Below are positions 42,657-54,092 of a stretch of 64,000 bases of DNA, piece after piece (the first letter of the stretch is position 1; each line of letters begins with the position of its first letter). The position numbers and the translations under genes were made by a program. The notes beneath the pieces were generated by a model. That model ran no database searches and was not told where the DNA came from. It saw only the letters and a list, made by a program, of their open reading frames with translations. Where the stretch lies: positions 8,460,636 through 8,524,635 of the forward strand of contig OX422183.1 of assembly GCA_949130485.1 (NCBI GenBank), read 5' to 3'. This DNA comes from Agelas oroides. Lineage: Eukaryota > Porifera > Demospongiae > Agelasida > Agelasidae.

Positions 42657-43576
42657 ATGGCATCATCCTATGTATTCCACACTAGCGATCTTCCCAAGCT
42701 GGACCTCGACATCGATAGGGGCACAGATTTCCAAGCATGGCACCAACAGTGGCTAGCCTACCGCTCCTTGTCGGGCCTCAGTGCTGAACCAGCAGCTAAG
42801 CAAGTACAAGCCCTCCAACTCTGCTTCTCCAGAGAGACCGGCACTCAATGTAGTCGACAACCTTGGCCTGACTACTGATGAAAGGAAGGATCAAGCCCAA
42901 ATCATTGCAGCCCTGAAACGCCACGTCGAAGGTCGAGTCAATGAGATCATCGAGAGACGAAGCCTTCGTCGACGGACACAGCAGGTCGGTGAATCATTTG
43001 ATGACTATCTTGTATCCCTCCGCGAGCTCGCCAAGACATGCAACTTCTGCAATAATGACTGCCTCCAAAAGGCTCTATGCGACCAGATCATCGAGGGCCT
43101 CCTCGACGGGGAAATCATCCAAGAACTGTTGCAGGTGAAAGACCTCACCCTTGACCAAGCCATAACCAAATGCCGTGGATTGGAAGCCGCCAAGAAATCC
43201 CGACAGGACATTCAAGGGACGCCAGAAGTCAACACATTTCAAACACGTACCCCTGCTACCCGTTCTGGTACCTGCCCTGGATGTGGCAAGGCCTTTCATG
43301 AAGGAGGACGCACAAAATGTCCTGCCTTCAACCAAACCTGCCGCAGCTGTGGTAGGTTAGGGCACTTCGCCAGGGTGTGCTTACGGAAACACTCCGCTGC
43401 AGGACAGTATCACAAACCCGCCACCCCTCATGCACAAGCTCTCAGTACTAATGAGTTACTCATTGTTCAGCTCTCTGAATTAGCCCACGGACCCGCCACC
43501 CCAGCCCTAACTGTCAACATGCAAGTATCCACGCACCATGGACAGGCTTCCCTTGACATCCTACCAGACTCGGGCA
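42657..43576 (+). pseudogene. gag and protease start of the gypsy element
   Basis: Starts ATG at 42657, shifts frame near 42835, and continues to a double zinc-knuckle region (CPGCGKAFHEGGRTKC and the CCHC CRSCGRLGHFARVC). It reaches the protease catalytic triplet DSG at about 43568-43576, where a further frame change occurs. Non-functional. Confidence 0.88.
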
Positions 43577-45184
43577 GAGATTAGTGCTGCAGGACCCCAA
43601 TTCGTCCAAGCACTTGGGGAGTACATGGATAACCTGGCCCCCTCCAACATCTGTCCCAGGGCTGTTAATGGCTCCATCCTATACCCAGTCGGGAAGCTCC
43701 CACATGTTGCCTTTTGCGTCAATGGCAGAACAGTTCATGATGACGTCCACATCTACGACTCGATCGCCGGTGCACTGATCTCTTGGGCCACAGCAAAACA
43801 GCTTGGCATCCTACCGGAGTGCTATCCTGAGCCAGCGAGGCAGATTCATGCCATGCATACCCATCACAACACTAGTAACCCCCTCCCAACTGCCGATCAG
43901 ATCATGGCAGAATTTCCGTCAGTGTTCGATGGACAAGTTCGTACGATGCCAGGGGAGCAATTCCATATTTCTTTGACAGAGGATGCCCGCCCTTTCTGTG
44001 TGACCACCCCTCGTAGCATTCCATTTGTATAACGTGAGAAGCTGAAACAAGAAATTAATCTCCTCGTTGACCAAGGAATCATCACCCCTGTGACCGAGCC
44101 CACTGACTGGTGTGCTCCCATCGTCGTAGCACCCAAGAAAGGCACAGATCGCATCCACATGTGCGTGGATCTATCAAAGCTGAACAGGTTTGTTCGGCAG
44201 GAGCGCTACCCTTCTGTGACACCAGCCGAAGCAGTCACTGACATTCACCAGTCACAGGCCAAGTTCTTCACTGTGTTTGATGCCTTAGCCCTTTAAACAC
44301 TGAATTTTTTTCACTGGAGATTAGTTTTAGCTTAAACATGCCTTTAACGCACCGTATCTCCATTTGTGTCAAAGCTCTGACTCCAAAACTGAGCCCAACT
44401 CCACTTCCAGCCTTAGCAAGCAGACACGTGACCTTAACCACGCCCCCTCATTAACGAGCATGCAATGGTCAGCACTCTCGATTGGCAAACACCCGCTTAG
44501 AGCCCAAGAAGCCTTCCCTGCCAGAAATGAACCCCCTGAAAGGTGAGAGTAGCATTTTCTAAGCCTGCTCATGCAGCCAGGCCAAGAGTTGGCCCACCCG
44601 GTGCCAACCACGGTCCTTTTGCAGCCAAGCCTAGCAGCTGCCCTGTGCACAGCACCCTGCGGGTGACCCCACCCACCTCCCCCTGTCCCACCCTTTCTGC
44701 TGACGCAGAACCTGCGCGCCAGCGCGCAGAGACTATCTTTTCTGCGCAGTGCGCAGTATGACGTTATCAAAAGTGTACTATAGGGTTTAAAGGGTTTTAA
44801 AGGGCTACCATCAATGCCCTTTAGACGAAGAAAGCCAAAAGTTGACAACTTTTATCACCCCCTTTGGCCGATTCAAATATCTGAGAGCACCATACGGGAT
44901 ATCGTCCATCAGTGAGCACTACAACAGGCGAATGGACGAAGCCTTCGCTGGGATACAGGGCATTAGGAAGATAGTCGACGACGTAGTTGTCTTTGACAAG
45001 GACGAACAACAACACGTGGAACATGTCGCTGTGAAGAGAGAGGAATTTCTCTGAACCGTGACAAATTCAAATTTTGCCGCCCCCAGGCCCACTTTGCCGG
45101 CTTCATGCTAACCTCTGAAGGGTACTCCATCAGCAATGACATCATTGATGCAATCACCAATTTCCCAACACCCATGCAGCAGCC
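43577..45184 (+). pseudogene. Protease/reverse transcriptase region, interrupted
   Basis: The frame continues through the rest of the protease and the RT N-terminus (PTDWCAPIVVAPKK, MCVDLSKLNRF). There is an in-frame stop near 44030, and a MITE splits the RT at 44288-44796. RT motifs resume after it with TTFITPFGRFKYLRAPYGI and the VDD catalytic box in KIVDDVVVF. Another frameshift lies near 45050. Confidence 0.88.
44288..44796 (+). mobile_element. ~509-bp MITE inside the gypsy RT domain
   Basis: The ends gccctttaaac and gtttaaagggtt are inverted, with TTA on each side (44285-44287, 44797-44799). This is consistent with a 3-bp target duplication as in PIF/Harbinger elements. Removing it brings the two halves of the RT together. 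Confidence 0.85.
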
Positions 45185-47229
45185 GTACTGACCTCCGTTC
45201 CTTTATCGGCCTGACCAACCAGCTAACAACATGCACCAAAGAGCTTGCACCAGCCCTAACACCACTACAGCCGCTTCTGAGCACACGCAATGATTTCCTC
45301 TGGACACCAGACCACGACATAGCCTTCCAGCAGGCTAAGCAACTGCTGACGACCGCACCCATGCTCACCTACTTTGACCCCTCCAAGGAGACCCACCTCC
45401 ACACAGATGCTAGCACCCTCGGTTTGGGCTTCCTCCTTCTCCAGAAGCCAACCAACGGCAACTCTGACTGGAGGGTGGTGCAAGCTGGGTCGAGATTCCT
45501 CACCGATGCAAAAAGCCGATATGCTGTCATTGAGCTGGAATGCCTGGCAGTTGCATGGGCCATCAAGAAGTGCCATCTCTTCCTCGCTGGACTGGGCCAC
45601 TTCACGGTCGTCACTGACCATAACCCCCTTATTCCCATCCTTAACTCACGTCGCTTGGACGAGATTGAAAACCCTCGCCTGCAACATCTGCGAACGCGGA
45701 TCATGGGTTACAATTTCACTGCCCAGTGGCTCAAGGGTGCAAACAATGGAGCTGCTGATGCCCTCTCCCATCACCCACACCAGCAACCAGCTGACGGTGA
45801 TGATCTTGCTGAGCACGAGATGGACACCCACCACAGTCAAGCAGCACCTTGCCAAGGACTGTCCATAGCACAGATACGTGCATCAACTCTATTGCCATCC
45901 CAACAGGAGAACCTACACCTCCAGGAACTCCGACACCACGCTGAACAAGACCAGGCATACCAGGCCCTCAAGTTGGTCATCACAGAAGGATTCGCCAGTT
46001 CCAAAGCTTCCTTGCCAGACTCGCTGAAAAGGTTTTGGAGTATCAAGGACCACCTCAGCATCGATGATGATCTGATTGTGTACGGCTGTCGCCTGCTGAT
46101 TCCTACAAGCCTTCGCGCCACAATGCTCAGCCGCCTTCACGATGCTCACCAAGGAATTGGTCGCTCCCAGGCAAGAGCCCGCCTCACCATCTACTGGCCC
46201 GGCATCGATCAGGACATTGAAGCCTTTGTCCAGGGCTGCCGCCACTGTCAGGATCGCCTACCATCCAATGCCAAGGAACCAATGGTGAGCAAGCAGATAC
46301 CGGATAGGCCATTCCAACAAGTTGCAGTAGACTTTGCTTCGTACGGCGGCAAGCAGTTCCTCATCATAGTTGACTGCAAGACTGATTGGCCTGACATCAT
46401 TGAAATGGGCAAGGATACCACTGCAGCAAAGTTATCTACCACCATGCGAGACTATTTTTGCCGAACAGCTGCCCCTGACTTGCTGTGGTCTGATGGAGGC
46501 CCGCAATTCACCTCTCATCAATTCGCTGATTTCCTGCAGACCTGGGGTGTGACCCATGTAACATCTTCACCTCATTACCCACAGAGTAATGGAAAATCAG
46601 AAGCCACTGTAAAATCCATGAAGAAGCTCATCTCGGCAGCATGGACCAGCCACTCTGTCAACTGGGACCAACTTTCACGTGCGCTCCTCCAGTACAGGAA
46701 CACCCCCTGTCGAAAAGATGGACTGTCACCCACACAAAAACTATTCGGCCACCCAGTACAGGATACTCTTCCCGCCCACCATCGATCCTTTGCACCAGAG
46801 TGGCAGAGATCCAGTCAAGAAGCCGATTCAGCCACCACACATACATCTAAAACATCCCAGGCCACCTATGATCAACATGCCCACCCCCTGTCCGACCTTC
46901 AGGTCGGCAACCATGTTGCAGTGCAGAACCCCACCTCCAAACTGTGGGACATCTACGGAACTATCACAGCAGTTGGACCGTACAGGTGCTACTTCATCAA
47001 AACACAGAGTGGTCGCATCCTTGTCAGGAACCGGCGATTTATTCGAAAAAGAAGCCCACTGTCAATTGCCGGCCCTTCACCTAGCCTGCCACCAAACCCC
47101 CCTGAACCCAGACCCCCTGAGCCCCGTCGTTCTGCCCGCACTTCCCACAGACCCCTTCGGTTATCAGAGGATCCAACATGGCTCTTCAGCTCCTCTGTTG
47201 ACACATCGGAGCTTGGTGGGGAGGTGTAA
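45136..47229 (+). CDS. RNase H and integrase part of the gypsy pol
   Basis: A long open frame. From the N-terminus: RT connection (DLRSFIGLTNQL), RNase H (THLHTDASTLGLG, IELECLAVAWAI, VVTDHNPL), an integrase zinc region (HDAHQGIGRSQARAR ... CRHCQDR) and an integrase core with Asp in VAVDFASYG, Asp in WSDGGPQF and Glu in GKSEATVK. The tail is proline-rich with no chromodomain recognised. Reverse transcription and integration would be its role. The frame is open, but the upstream pol is broken, so it is presumably silent. Confidence 0.9.
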   Translation: MTSLMQSPISQHPCSSRTDLRSFIGLTNQLTTCTKELAPALTPLQPLLSTRNDFLWTPDHDIAFQQAKQLLTTAPMLTYFDPSKETHLHTDASTLGLGFLLLQKPTNGNSDWRVVQAGSRFLTDAKSRYAVIELECLAVAWAIKKCHLFLAGLGHFTVVTDHNPLIPILNSRRLDEIENPRLQHLRTRIMGYNFTAQWLKGANNGAADALSHHPHQQPADGDDLAEHEMDTHHSQAAPCQGLSIAQIRASTLLPSQQENLHLQELRHHAEQDQAYQALKLVITEGFASSKASLPDSLKRFWSIKDHLSIDDDLIVYGCRLLIPTSLRATMLSRLHDAHQGIGRSQARARLTIYWPGIDQDIEAFVQGCRHCQDRLPSNAKEPMVSKQIPDRPFQQVAVDFASYGGKQFLIIVDCKTDWPDIIEMGKDTTAAKLSTTMRDYFCRTAAPDLLWSDGGPQFTSHQFADFLQTWGVTHVTSSPHYPQSNGKSEATVKSMKKLISAAWTSHSVNWDQLSRALLQYRNTPCRKDGLSPTQKLFGHPVQDTLPAHHRSFAPEWQRSSQEADSATTHTSKTSQATYDQHAHPLSDLQVGNHVAVQNPTSKLWDIYGTITAVGPYRCYFIKTQSGRILVRNRRFIRKRSPLSIAGPSPSLPPNPPEPRPPEPRRSARTSHRPLRLSEDPTWLFSSSVDTSELGGEV

Positions 47230-47418
47230 GAGGATGAACTCTGAACTTCGAGTCACATGTCTCACTCTAATTGTTATTTACATAGAGACCGAGTCACATG
47301 TATTAGTCTGATGTTATTTACAATCCAGTGACGTCTGTATTCTGTTGATAAGCTGCTATTACTTGTTGTTGCGCCTTCCCTCGTCGCCACTCATTCGGTA
47401 ATCGCTGTCCTCCCTACA
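47225..47418 (+). repeat. 3' LTR
   Basis: 194 bp, TGTAAG to CTACA, followed by the aacac duplication. Confidence 0.93.
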
Positions 47419-47495
47419 AACACTACAGAATTTATTAGTGAAAGTATACATAGGTTTATATGACACAAAGTATTAACTAACTAACAACCCCATTA

Positions 47496-47778
47496 GTTGG
47501 GTGTAACCCGACCTTCGCGCGAAAAACGGAAGGTCAGGTGCCAGCCCTATACCCGGATTTGTTCTGAACTGTTATATAATAGTTATGAATACTGGTATAT
47601 GTTATGTAATAGTTATGATTGTGATGTAATTTGAGCATAGTGCATGCTCGTGGCGGTTAGCTTCATTTAGAATACTGCAATCTGATTGGACTGCAATATT
47701 TTTGCAGCAGAACAAATCCGGGTATAGGGCTGGCACCCGACCTTCCGTTTTTCGCGTGAAGGTCGGGTTACACCCGAC
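47496..47778. mobile_element. 283-bp MITE with ~75-bp TIRs
   Basis: gggtgtaacccgaccttcgc ... cccggatttgttctg on the left is mirrored by cagaacaaatccggg ... gcgtgaaggtcgggttacac on the right. Both arms are nearly identical. Confidence 0.9.
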
Positions 47779-47909
47779 TACAACACCATAGCTGAATACA
47801 TCACTCTTTGGTCGCTCAGAGTCTCGGCCACAGTCTTCTCACTCAAATGAACCTGCCTTAACAAGAGAAACGCTCTGCTGTGTAGGTATACTGCAATTCC
47901 TGACTAAAA

Positions 47910-48090
47910 GCAGACTGCGGCAACAGTGCGGAGATACCGCGGGAACAATGCGGAAAGACTGCGGAGATGCTGCGGAAACAGTGCGGAAAGACTATGGGGT
48001 AGTAACAATGCAGAAATACCGTGGGAACATCGTGGAAAGATTGCGGAGATGCTGCGGAAACGGTGCGGAAAGACTACGGGAGTAGTGCGG
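47910..48090 (+). repeat. GCGGAAA-rich tandem repeat (two ~88-bp units)
   Basis: Imperfect units of gattgcggagatgctgcgga and gtgcggaaagacta, with shorter internal periodicity. Chance ORFs on both strands. Confidence 0.8.
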
Positions 48091-48770
48091 ACAAAATGCG
48101 GTCCCGCTGTGGATGCTACGTCGGAGTGCACTCCTGGGCCACCATATACGGTCCCGCTTAACCGTACTGCAAGCTGGGTGAGGGTCTGGGAACGAGGCTA
48201 CGAGTTAACCACGTGCACAGCTGGCACGGTCTCTTCCCGAAGTAGTCGGCAAAGTTTATGAACACCACATAGGTAAGGCGCTGCATTCAGCTGCCAACTT
48301 ATAGCTACACTAAATAAAGTAGCTACTCACACAACTTTAGCAATCTGTGATGCTAGATGGTCAGTCAGTGTAGTTTGCAGCTGGTCAGTCGTCATGTGAT
48401 CGAAATTCAGGAGATTGGTTTCAAAAAGTTTGGTACGGAGCTCCGGAGAGTGGTTGGCCTTCATCAGATTCTAGCTGGCAATGTTATTACATGCTTGGAA
48501 CCACTACTAAATTGTCAATGCCGTTTCAAGTTCTGGGGTTGTGGTTACACTTGAAAGAAATATTCTTCTTAGGCTTAGGTCTGAGATTAACACCAAAAAA
48601 GTACAGAAACAAGACTTGAAAAACATTAAAAATGTAAAAAGATGTAGGGATGGCATGCCAAAAAGTATGCAAACAAGGTAGGGATGATGTAATAGTGAAG
48701 GTAAATATTTACAAAGCCCTATCCCTACATCCTTTTAAATTACAGTTGCAAACTAGTGTGAAAACGAATT

Positions 48771-49973
48771 ATTCCCAGAATGTCTAATGTTAAAATGTCT
48801 AATCCCAGAATGCCTAATGACAGAATGTCTAATCCCAGATGTCTAAAAGTGTTAATTGAATGTTAATTGCATGTTTTCACAATAAATCAATATAAACAAG
48901 TGCAGTGTGCATATGATTAACAATAAAAGGTATGCATGAAAAGAAATAAAAAGTGCCTAATAGTGAAATAATACAACACAAAAACTAATGCTAGACAAAA
49001 ATGACTCTAAAGTTCTATTTCCTGCCATGAAATCGTCAGTGAGTCTTTTTATGTTCTCTTCATGCTGAACAACCTTTCTTCTCTTGGCCTGTAACCTGCC
49101 TCCTCCTTCTAATTGTTGGATTGTGACCTCTGTCGCAGCCTGCTATCTCTGAATTGTCCCTATGAACTCATAGAGGTTGGGGTGTGCTTTTCTCGCTGTG
49201 CTCTTTAGGCGGTTGTACCATCCCTCCAAATGATGGTTGGTTCTTGGACCCTCGTGCTGGTGATAGTTCCAGGTTCTCGGTGCATAGTGGCCGTCCAACC
49301 ATGTTGCTTTGAAGTAGTGAAGAAACCCGTCAGCCTCAGGGATGCCAGGAGCTACAGTCTTGTGAATGAATCGTCGTGTCACAGGATCATTCTTGTACAG
49401 ATCAGTCAGGCCAAGCGCTTGAACCATAAATAGTGGAGTGGCTATGCTTGAACCTTAATTCCTCCAGAGGCACTGCGAAAAATGGAAGAAGCATCCTTGG
49501 ATATCAGCACCAGGAAATTGGAGCTCAAGAGATTGCACCAATGCCAGTTTGAAATCCGCCATCACTGCTTTCGGGTTGAGTCATAGGCCTAGATCCTGAG
49601 CCTCCTCTCCTTGAGAAAATTGTAATCATCTTAAGATTTGGAAGGTAGGAGGCCGTACACGAGTGGGAATTGCTGACTGTTGATGAAACCATTGATAGTG
49701 AACAGCTGTGTGAAGAAGGCAGGACACACTCAGAATGTTCCATCCGCATAGATAGTTCTAGTTCGCATAGTCATTGGAGCATGTCATCTGTAGCAAAAAT
49801 CAAGATTTTGTCGCCAGTGCCTTCATTCCGGAGTAGAAACCTGCTTCCTGATGGGGTGTTCAACCAGTCACCAGAGAGATCCACCTCAGCATCAGTCTTA
49901 GGGGTAATTGTTGTTAATTGCACAAAGTGTTAGACATTCTGGGATTAGACATTTTGACATTAGACATTCTGGG
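48771..49973 (-). mobile_element. MULE-like DNA transposon remnant
   Basis: Subterminal inverted repeats: ttcccagaatgtctaatgtt ... atgtctaatcccagaatg on the left, and the reverse (cattctgggattagac ... acattagacattctgggaa) on the right. These bound a fragment of a MULE transposase-type gene. No target duplication was identified. Confidence 0.8.
49143..49427 (-). pseudogene. MULE transposase C-terminal fragment
   Basis: A 94-codon frame containing FLHYFKATWLDG, TWNYHQHEGPRTNHHLEGWY and AHPNLYEFIGTIQ. This is the conserved region found after the DDE core of animal MULE-domain proteins of the FLYWCH-associated type. The DDE core itself is missing, so this is a remnant of a larger transposase. 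Confidence 0.75.
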
Positions 49974-50319
49974 AACCACCCATGAAAACGATGCAGGGAT
50001 GAGGCTTTGTAAATTTTACCTTCACTATTACATCATCCCTACCTTGTTTGCATACTTTTTGGCAAGCCATCCCTACATCTTTTTACATTTTTAATGGTTT
50101 TTAAGTCTTGTATATATAGGCAATTTTCTGTTTTCACCACAAGTGTGGGGCTCGCTGCGCTCGCCCCAATCAAGTTTGGCTTATAACCGCAAACAGTGAC
50201 AATCCTGCTGTGTGCCATGACAAAATAGAACATCAGCCGTGTGCTGCTTGCTCAGGCTCGCCCCACGATGATGAATCATCTGAAGAGTCTATGGTGAAGC
50301 CACGAATTCTTGCAAGTTT

Positions 50320-51487
50320 ATCGCACCGCACAATGTGTAGCCAGCCACGTGTCCACACTACACATCCACACAGAATTTTATTCACGATTCACACCTACTT
50401 GACATTCTCCGCTTTCAACCCCAACTGCGGATCCACGGGAATTTCATTAATGTTTAATAATTGATAGTTGCTAAGCCACGAATTCTTACAAGTTTATTGT
50501 ACTGTTTGGTGCCATTTTGCCTACTCCCATTTTGCCTACTCCCATTTTGCCTACTCCCATTTCGCCTACTAAAAATCAAAATGTGCCATTTCGCCTACTC
50601 AACTAAAAACAGTTTCTAAGTAAAGCAAAGAGTATTTTTTAGTTGCTACAACACTCTATGGTGGTTAGGAACCAGTTACAAGCTGAGCAATCAAAACTTC
50701 TGTGTGTGCTTGTTCCTGTTTAAAAATTTCGATCAGACATTGGGATGAGCTTTTTCTGGCAACTCATATTGCCCACCAACCATATTCCTTCAAAGTATGT
50801 TACAAAACTCATCAACTCTGGGCAGATTAGGAGCTGTAACCTTGGCTGCTCCCGGGCTAGCTAGTTGTACAAATCAAAGAGGCACAAAACTGTCTGGTGC
50901 AACTGTCTGGTGCATGAAATGAATAAAAGAAGCCCAAGTGTGGATATCTTCCGATTTAGGGCTTGAGCAAAGTGGAAAGAGCACCCCTTCACCTCTGTTG
51001 TAGAAAAGGTAAGCTCAGTTGCTTGGATGCTTGTCTTAGTGTCACAAAACTATTTTTGGCTGAGTAGGCAAACTGGCACAATTTGATATTTAGTAGGCGA
51101 AATGGGAGTAGGCGAGATGGGATTAACCCTATTGTACCACACAACGTGTAGCCAGGTGTCCACACCGCACATCCACACAGTTCACGATTCACACCTACTT
51201 GGCATTCGCGCCCTTTCAACCCCAACAACAGATCCACGGAATTTCATTAATGTTTAATAATTGATAGTTGCGAAGTGACGAATTCTTACAAGTTTATTGT
51301 ACCACACAACGTGTAGCCAGGTGTCCACACCGCACATCCACACAGAATTTTATTCACAATTCACACCTACTTGACATTCGCGCCCTTTCAACCCCAACTG
51401 GGGATCCACGGAATTTCATTAATGTTTAATAATTGATAGTTGCTAAGCCACAAATTCTTACAAGTTTATTGTACCACACAACACGTG
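50320..51487 (+). repeat. ~172-bp tandem repeat, three copies, split by a transposon
   Basis: Units contain cacaacgtgtagccaggtgt, attcacacctacttggcatt and aatgtttaataattgatagt. Copies lie at about 50320-50502, 51131-51302 and 51303-51487, with the 50503-51130 element between the first and second. A partial relative occurs near 55735-55835. Confidence 0.9.
50503..51130 (+). mobile_element. 628-bp TIR element with GCCTACTCCC ends
   Basis: The left end holds attttgcctactcccatttt repeated in tandem; the right end holds agtaggcgaaatgggagtag. It is flanked by attgtac on both sides (50496-50502, 51131-51137). Comparison with the neighbouring tandem unit gives the empty site. Confidence 0.92.
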
Positions 51488-51839
51488 TACAGACAGTTGC
51501 AAGTAGCTTGTCTAGTTCATGTTGAATGTTGAAGCCTCTAAGGGTGCCCATAATTTAATTAGTAAGTGGGTGATAGGTTGTCCAATTGCAGCTAAACTAA
51601 TTTTGCAGCTTCCAGGCCTTATTACTTTTTGCAGGATGGGTGGGAGCCGGGGAGAAACACATTTTCCTCCTCAACAGGAGGTTCAGTAATTGAGCCTACC
51701 CATATTAGGTAGTGTGTACGGAATTTGGACAATGAGGTTACATGTAACAGACGGAATCAGATTTGTATGCAGATGAGATGAAGTTGCTAAACACTTGGAG
51801 AAAGTGATACAATGGTTGTAAACGTGTAGTCTACTTCCG

Positions 51840-52990
51840 GGGGTTACGTTTGTCCATCTGTTGGAGGATTGAATCCCATTGGTCTTCATACTGCTCTGGA
51901 ATCAGAGCTCCAATTTCTACAAGTGAATGCAGCTCCTATATTTGTGTGATATAAGTCGTCTTCAACTGAGCAGCCCTTACAGGTGTAATGACAGGGCTCC
52001 CAGATATGCGCTGTGGTGGAGTTGATGAACCAGCACTCTTGTGAGCACTACTGTTAGATGACTCACTACATGGTGGCTGCAAAGCCGCAGCAAGTGATGT
52101 GGCGAGTGTAGTCACTGCTGTAGTGAGGACATCACTAGACCCTGATTTTCTAACACCATGAGCATGTCCTTGCATAGCAGAAAAGAAAGAGCCTTGGGGA
52201 TGTTCATCGTAACTGTTAACATCAATAGCTTCTGCCCACAGGCGATACTGGGGCCCTGTATATTTGTCACCATGCTGTGCCTTTAGCTTTTGAAAGATCT
52301 CCTGAACACATGCGTTTTTTTCCTTCAGACAGAGACTTCCTCTGACGTTTTAATGTAGATGATGAATTTTTCTGCGTCCCATCACTATCCGAATCAGAAA
52401 GTTCATCTGATTCTACAGCTCACACTCTCCCAGGTGAACATTCACACCACAATGTAATTGTACTTCCACTACGCAATTTCCCCAAAATTTCTGAATAGTC
52501 ATCACCTGTACGTATCCATACACGTTTATTGCCTTTGAAGTACCATAATTCCATGTTCTTAGCTTCTCCACAAACCTTGTTCCCAAACTCATGCACAACA
52601 AACTCTCTGAAAGCAGTATCATTTGAAATATTGGCTGTCTGAACACTTCGCACAACATAATTTTTCCCTCCACTCCCCCTTCTAAACACTTTGATAGTCA
52701 GCTCAGCACATCATGGTCATCAGAGTCCAGGTCCTCATCATCTATCAGCGGCGTTAGTATGCTTCCATGTCCAGTTTCAAACTACTGGCTTGGAGTCTGA
52801 GCTGATCTAGGTCTGGATGCGTAACTGGCCCGGTTTACCGCATAATTTGTTACTGATATGGCAGGACCAGGTTGGTAGTTACTAGCAAAATAGGTTTGGT
52901 CGTAGTATATGGTCTGGCGTAGGGATCCATCTCACCATCAGCAACTAGCCTAACTCTCTAAACTGTCAACGAACTAGCTATACAGCTGAC
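51840..52990 (-). pseudogene. Passenger gene, left-arm copy
   Basis: Reads from a start region near 52930 through VVHEFGNKVCGEAKNMELWY, RVWIRTGDDYSEILGKLRSG and a Ser-rich section (SDVLTTAVTTLATSL) to a C-terminal helical motif like LTPEQYEEQRDSILQQ. The last resembles SHOCT-type tails. Stops and frameshifts interrupt it. The function is not recognised. It is a duplicate of the right-arm copy. Confidence 0.6.
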
Positions 52991-53319
52991 CGCGTTTTAC
53001 ACACACATTAATTACACCACGTGTGTGAGCATGTGCACACTATCTAGAGTAACTAGTGACAATCCAGAGGCTTCTTGCAGCTGCTCAGCTCAAATTCAGA
53101 ACTCAGGGTAACATAGCATGTTGATGTGTACAACAAATTGTATTTACATGTACTTCATGGATTAGACTCAGTTGCCAAGATCAAACGAAAACAATAATAG
53201 TAAGTAACCATGTTCAGGCATGACTAGTGCAGTTTGTAACCTGCATGCTCAATATGCCCTAGGCAGTGTTCTTGTGTGACAGATGTAAATTCTGCATGCA
53301 CAAATCCTGTATGCTACAC

Positions 53320-53890
53320 TATTATTGTTTAAGTAGGATTTCACTTGGCTAAAAACTGGTTCTATAGGATTTAAGTCCAGACTGTACGGGGGAAGGAACC
53401 ACAGCAGGGCGCCAACACCACTGACCAATTGTACGACTTTGTCAATGTGATGGATTGAAGCATTGTCAATGACAACAATGGAACGGGGTTAGACCCATTG
53501 AAGGGCATTAGAACAGGTAGCAAGCACTTTTCAATAAAAGCACAGAACGTATCACCGTTGACACCTCCTGCGAGATAAACATCTTCAACCCCTCTTGTTG
53601 AAATAGCAGAAATTGCAGATATTCACCTACCTGAAGTGTAGAGGCAGTAGTTGATGGGTGTAACACCTCACAGGCTGTAAGCATACTTTCTAAGAGCATT
53701 CCGCTTGTCTGAGCCAGTTTCATCAACCCATATAAAGGTATCAGCACTCATATTTTCAACTTGAATCATAAAGTGAGCTCGAGCAAGGTCACTCCTCTGA
53801 GTTGCTATTCTCATCTTTTTGTCCCATCCTTTTGGCTTCACGACAAAGTGTAGATTTGCTCACCCATGTGCCTGTTTATTCACAAGATAT
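53320..53890 (-). pseudogene. IS630/Tc1-mariner-like DDE transposase, broken
   Basis: Fragments in order: a helix-turn-helix like KSTLCREAKRMGQ, MRIATQRSDLARAHFM, first Asp in FIWVDETGSDKRN, second Asp in VDNASIHHIDK, and FLPPYSLDLNPIEPVFSQVK with the final Glu. This is the DDE_3 pattern. Frameshifts and stops lie between the pieces, so the copy cannot make an intact protein. Confidence 0.8.
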
Positions 53891-54092
53891 ATGCCAGATC
53901 AGAACCCTCGTCTTCCATTCAGGACAGGATGGGCATCTATGGTAATGAAAAATAACTGATACTGAATCTTCATGCTATACGTTTGTGTAACCCTGAGTTC
54001 TGAACTTGAGCTCAGCAGCTGCAAGAAGCCTCTGGATTGTCACTAGTTAATCTAGATAGTGTGCACATGCTCACACACATGGTGTAATTAAT

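Larger units (their letters stand above)
42444..47418 (+). mobile_element. Ty3/gypsy LTR retrotransposon, full length, degraded
   Basis: 5' LTR 42444-42618 and 3' LTR 47225-47418 (tgtaagaggatgaactctga ... cgctgtcctccctaca). Both are flanked by aacac (42439-42443, 47419-47423). A primer-binding-like tggcgctgcgagcag follows the 5' LTR, and a purine tract (ggtggggaggtg) precedes the 3' LTR. Domain order gag, protease, RT, RNase H, integrase is that of Ty3/gypsy. The LTRs differ by indels and substitutions, and the coding region carries several frameshifts, a stop and a MITE insertion, so it is an old, inactive copy. Confidence 0.95.
48620..50112. mobile_element. Inverted repeat (~110-bp arms) enclosing a MULE-like element
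   Basis: The outer arms atgtagggatggcatgccaa ... aaggtagggatgatgtaata (48640-48735) and ttcactattacatcatccct ... gccatccctacatc (about 49985-50095) mirror each other. A related single copy lies at 59520-59645. The MULE-like element sits inside. Confidence 0.85.
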
